From Pseudorhizobium pelagicum (lineage in GTDB: Bacteria; Pseudomonadota; Alphaproteobacteria; Rhizobiales; Rhizobiaceae), in NCBI GenBank assembly GCA_000722615.1, contig JOKI01000027.1, positions 1 to 59,930 of the forward strand: DNA of 59,930 nt. The letters are read 5' to 3'. Shown here piece by piece: positions 59,288 to 59,930 of this stretch (positions within the stretch are counted from its first letter, which is position 1; every line of letters begins with the position of its first letter). The notes below the pieces were generated by a model. The model was not told the origin of the DNA. It did no database searches and saw only the letters and a program-made list of their open reading frames with translations. Position numbers and translations under genes: made by a program.

Positions 59288-59310
59288 AAAACGCTCCAGT
59301 GGAGCGTTTT
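59288..59310. repeat. Near-perfect palindrome, terminator or dispersed repeat
   Basis: AAAACGCTCCA (59288-59298), G, TGGAGCGTTTT (59300-59310): perfect 11-bp arms with one central base, 23 bases after fpr. The A/T ends allow termination in both directions. The core CGCTCCA-n-TGGAGCG resembles palindromes I recall as dispersed in rhizobial genomes, so it may also be a repeat unit. Confidence 0.7.
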
Positions 59311-59356
59311 GAGCGCCGAACGCCCGAAGCCCAAGCGAAGGGCCGGGGGCTCTCCG

Positions 59357-59749
59357 TCATCCTCGACCCCCTTCTCCGCGCGTCCTCGCCTGTCGTTCCC
59401 GCGCCCGCCAGGCCGCATCCCATTTCGCCCTGTTGAACCGGTCGCGTGACTTGCGGGCAATCGCGATCGCCAGGTCGTCCAGTTCCCTTTGCTCTCCCGC
59501 CTGCGCCTGGAAATACTCGGGGTTGGTGCCGAGAAAACCCTGCGCGAACCGCGCCGCGCGATAGACGTCGTCGAAGATAGCCCGTTGTTCGGCGGTCAGA
59601 TTGATCAGGCAGCAGGGCTCGCCATTGGCATTGCGGTGCCAGCTGCAGGCATTGTTGCGCCGGCAGTCGCGCCGCCGGCAGACCTGGTGGGGCAGGGCGA
59701 GCATTTCCGCCGTGCGGGTGGCGAGCCTGGTGTTGATCCTGTCGGGCAT
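59357..59749 (-). CDS. Cysteine-rich protein of unknown function, 130 aa
   Basis: Family not recognised. The N-terminal part holds five Cys in a short span (HQVCRRRDCRRNNACSWHR, then GEPCCLINL), which could bind zinc or an iron-sulfur cluster. A helical part follows with LTAEQRAIFDDVYRAARFAQ and RELDDLAIAIARKSRDRFNR. No membrane segment. The start at 59749 is the first Met. It is convergent with fpr across the palindrome at 59288. Codon bias and ordered composition suggest it is real. Confidence 0.6.
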   Translation of the reverse strand: MPDRINTRLATRTAEMLALPHQVCRRRDCRRNNACSWHRNANGEPCCLINLTAEQRAIFDDVYRAARFAQGFLGTNPEYFQAQAGEQRELDDLAIAIARKSRDRFNRAKWDAAWRARERQARTRGEGGRG

Positions 59750-59843
59750 GCGGGGTCTCCTGTGGTTGGCGGAGGCGCGGGTCGACGGTGCTGCCGACTG
59801 GACAGAGTCCTCCCTTGGTGACGGCCAGAATTTTCAAATTCGG

Positions 59844-59903
59844 ACGGGGCGCTGAAAGCTGCCTCGTAAGTTTAGTTTTAGGTGGCACCTCTCAGCGCCC
59901 CGT
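59844..59903. repeat. 12-bp inverted repeat with 36-base loop at the right edge
   Basis: ACGGGGCGCTGA (59844-59855) and TCAGCGCCCCGT (59892-59903) are perfect arms. The loop is AT-rich and contains a smaller TGCC/GGCA stem. It could be a terminator for a gene beyond the edge, an operator, or the unit of a repeat family. No gene is seen between 59750 and the window end. Confidence 0.5.
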
Positions 59904-59930
59904 TCGGCGGTTGTTGCCCGCGACTTCGGT

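Overview
This window is chromosomal DNA from an alphaproteobacterium of the order Hyphomicrobiales, most likely Rhizobiaceae (Rhizobium/Agrobacterium/Ensifer group). The evidence is gene order and family type: rpsB-tsf-pyrH-frr-uppS-cdsA-rseP-bamA-lpxD-fabZ-lpxA-lpxI-lpxB, a lipoyl-domain-fused pdhB, a fused ispDF, dusB-ntrB-ntrC-ntrY-ntrX-trkA-hfq-hflX, and a GTTC-N7-GTTC SOS box in front of lexA. The DNA is GC-rich, genes are tightly packed, and ATGA start/stop overlaps are common.

Positions 1-3540 are accessory and look degraded. They hold a frameshifted IS701-type transposase, an IS110-type N-terminal scrap, a broken DUF4405 membrane-protein gene, an intact-looking FitAB/VapBC toxin-antitoxin pair behind a perfect 13-bp inverted repeat, and a row of tiny minus-strand genes of unknown function, one of them frameshifted.

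Positions 3541-18800 start with NADP-isocitrate dehydrogenase (icd, minus strand) and a secreted DUF3828-like protein. A long plus-strand block follows for translation (rpsB, tsf, frr), UMP kinase, and envelope biogenesis: undecaprenyl-PP and CDP-diacylglycerol synthesis, RseP protease, BamA, and lipid A synthesis from LpxD to LpxB. It ends in a bidirectional terminator shared with convergent gltA.

Positions 18835-35900 carry gltA, comEC, lexA with its SOS box, a glyoxalase-like gene, kdsA, eno and ftsB. The pyruvate dehydrogenase block follows: pdhA, pdhB, a small unknown gene, pdhC, several small genes, lpdA and lipA. E1, E2, E3 and lipoate synthesis are thus clustered.

Positions 35950-50220 hold a P-loop protein, a COQ10/RatA-like protein, a minus-strand ispDF-cinA pair, the nitrogen-control cluster dusB-ntrBC-ntrYX, trkA, hfq, hflX and a DUF930-type envelope protein. 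NtrC has the sigma-54 GAFTGA loop; NtrX lacks it.

Positions 50250-59930 hold a YdeI-like gene, a divergent SDR/AraC pair, a deaminase-mazG pair, and an assimilatory sulfite reduction unit (cysG, DUF2849, cysI, DUF934) followed by ferredoxin-NADP reductase. The right edge has a cysteine-rich unknown gene and two conspicuous inverted repeats.

I found no complete tRNA, rRNA, CRISPR array, prophage or replication origin. Nothing here is clearly a new large system. The best unexplained items are the small-gene cluster at 2.6-3.4 kb, the unknown gene inside the pdh operon, and several palindromes.
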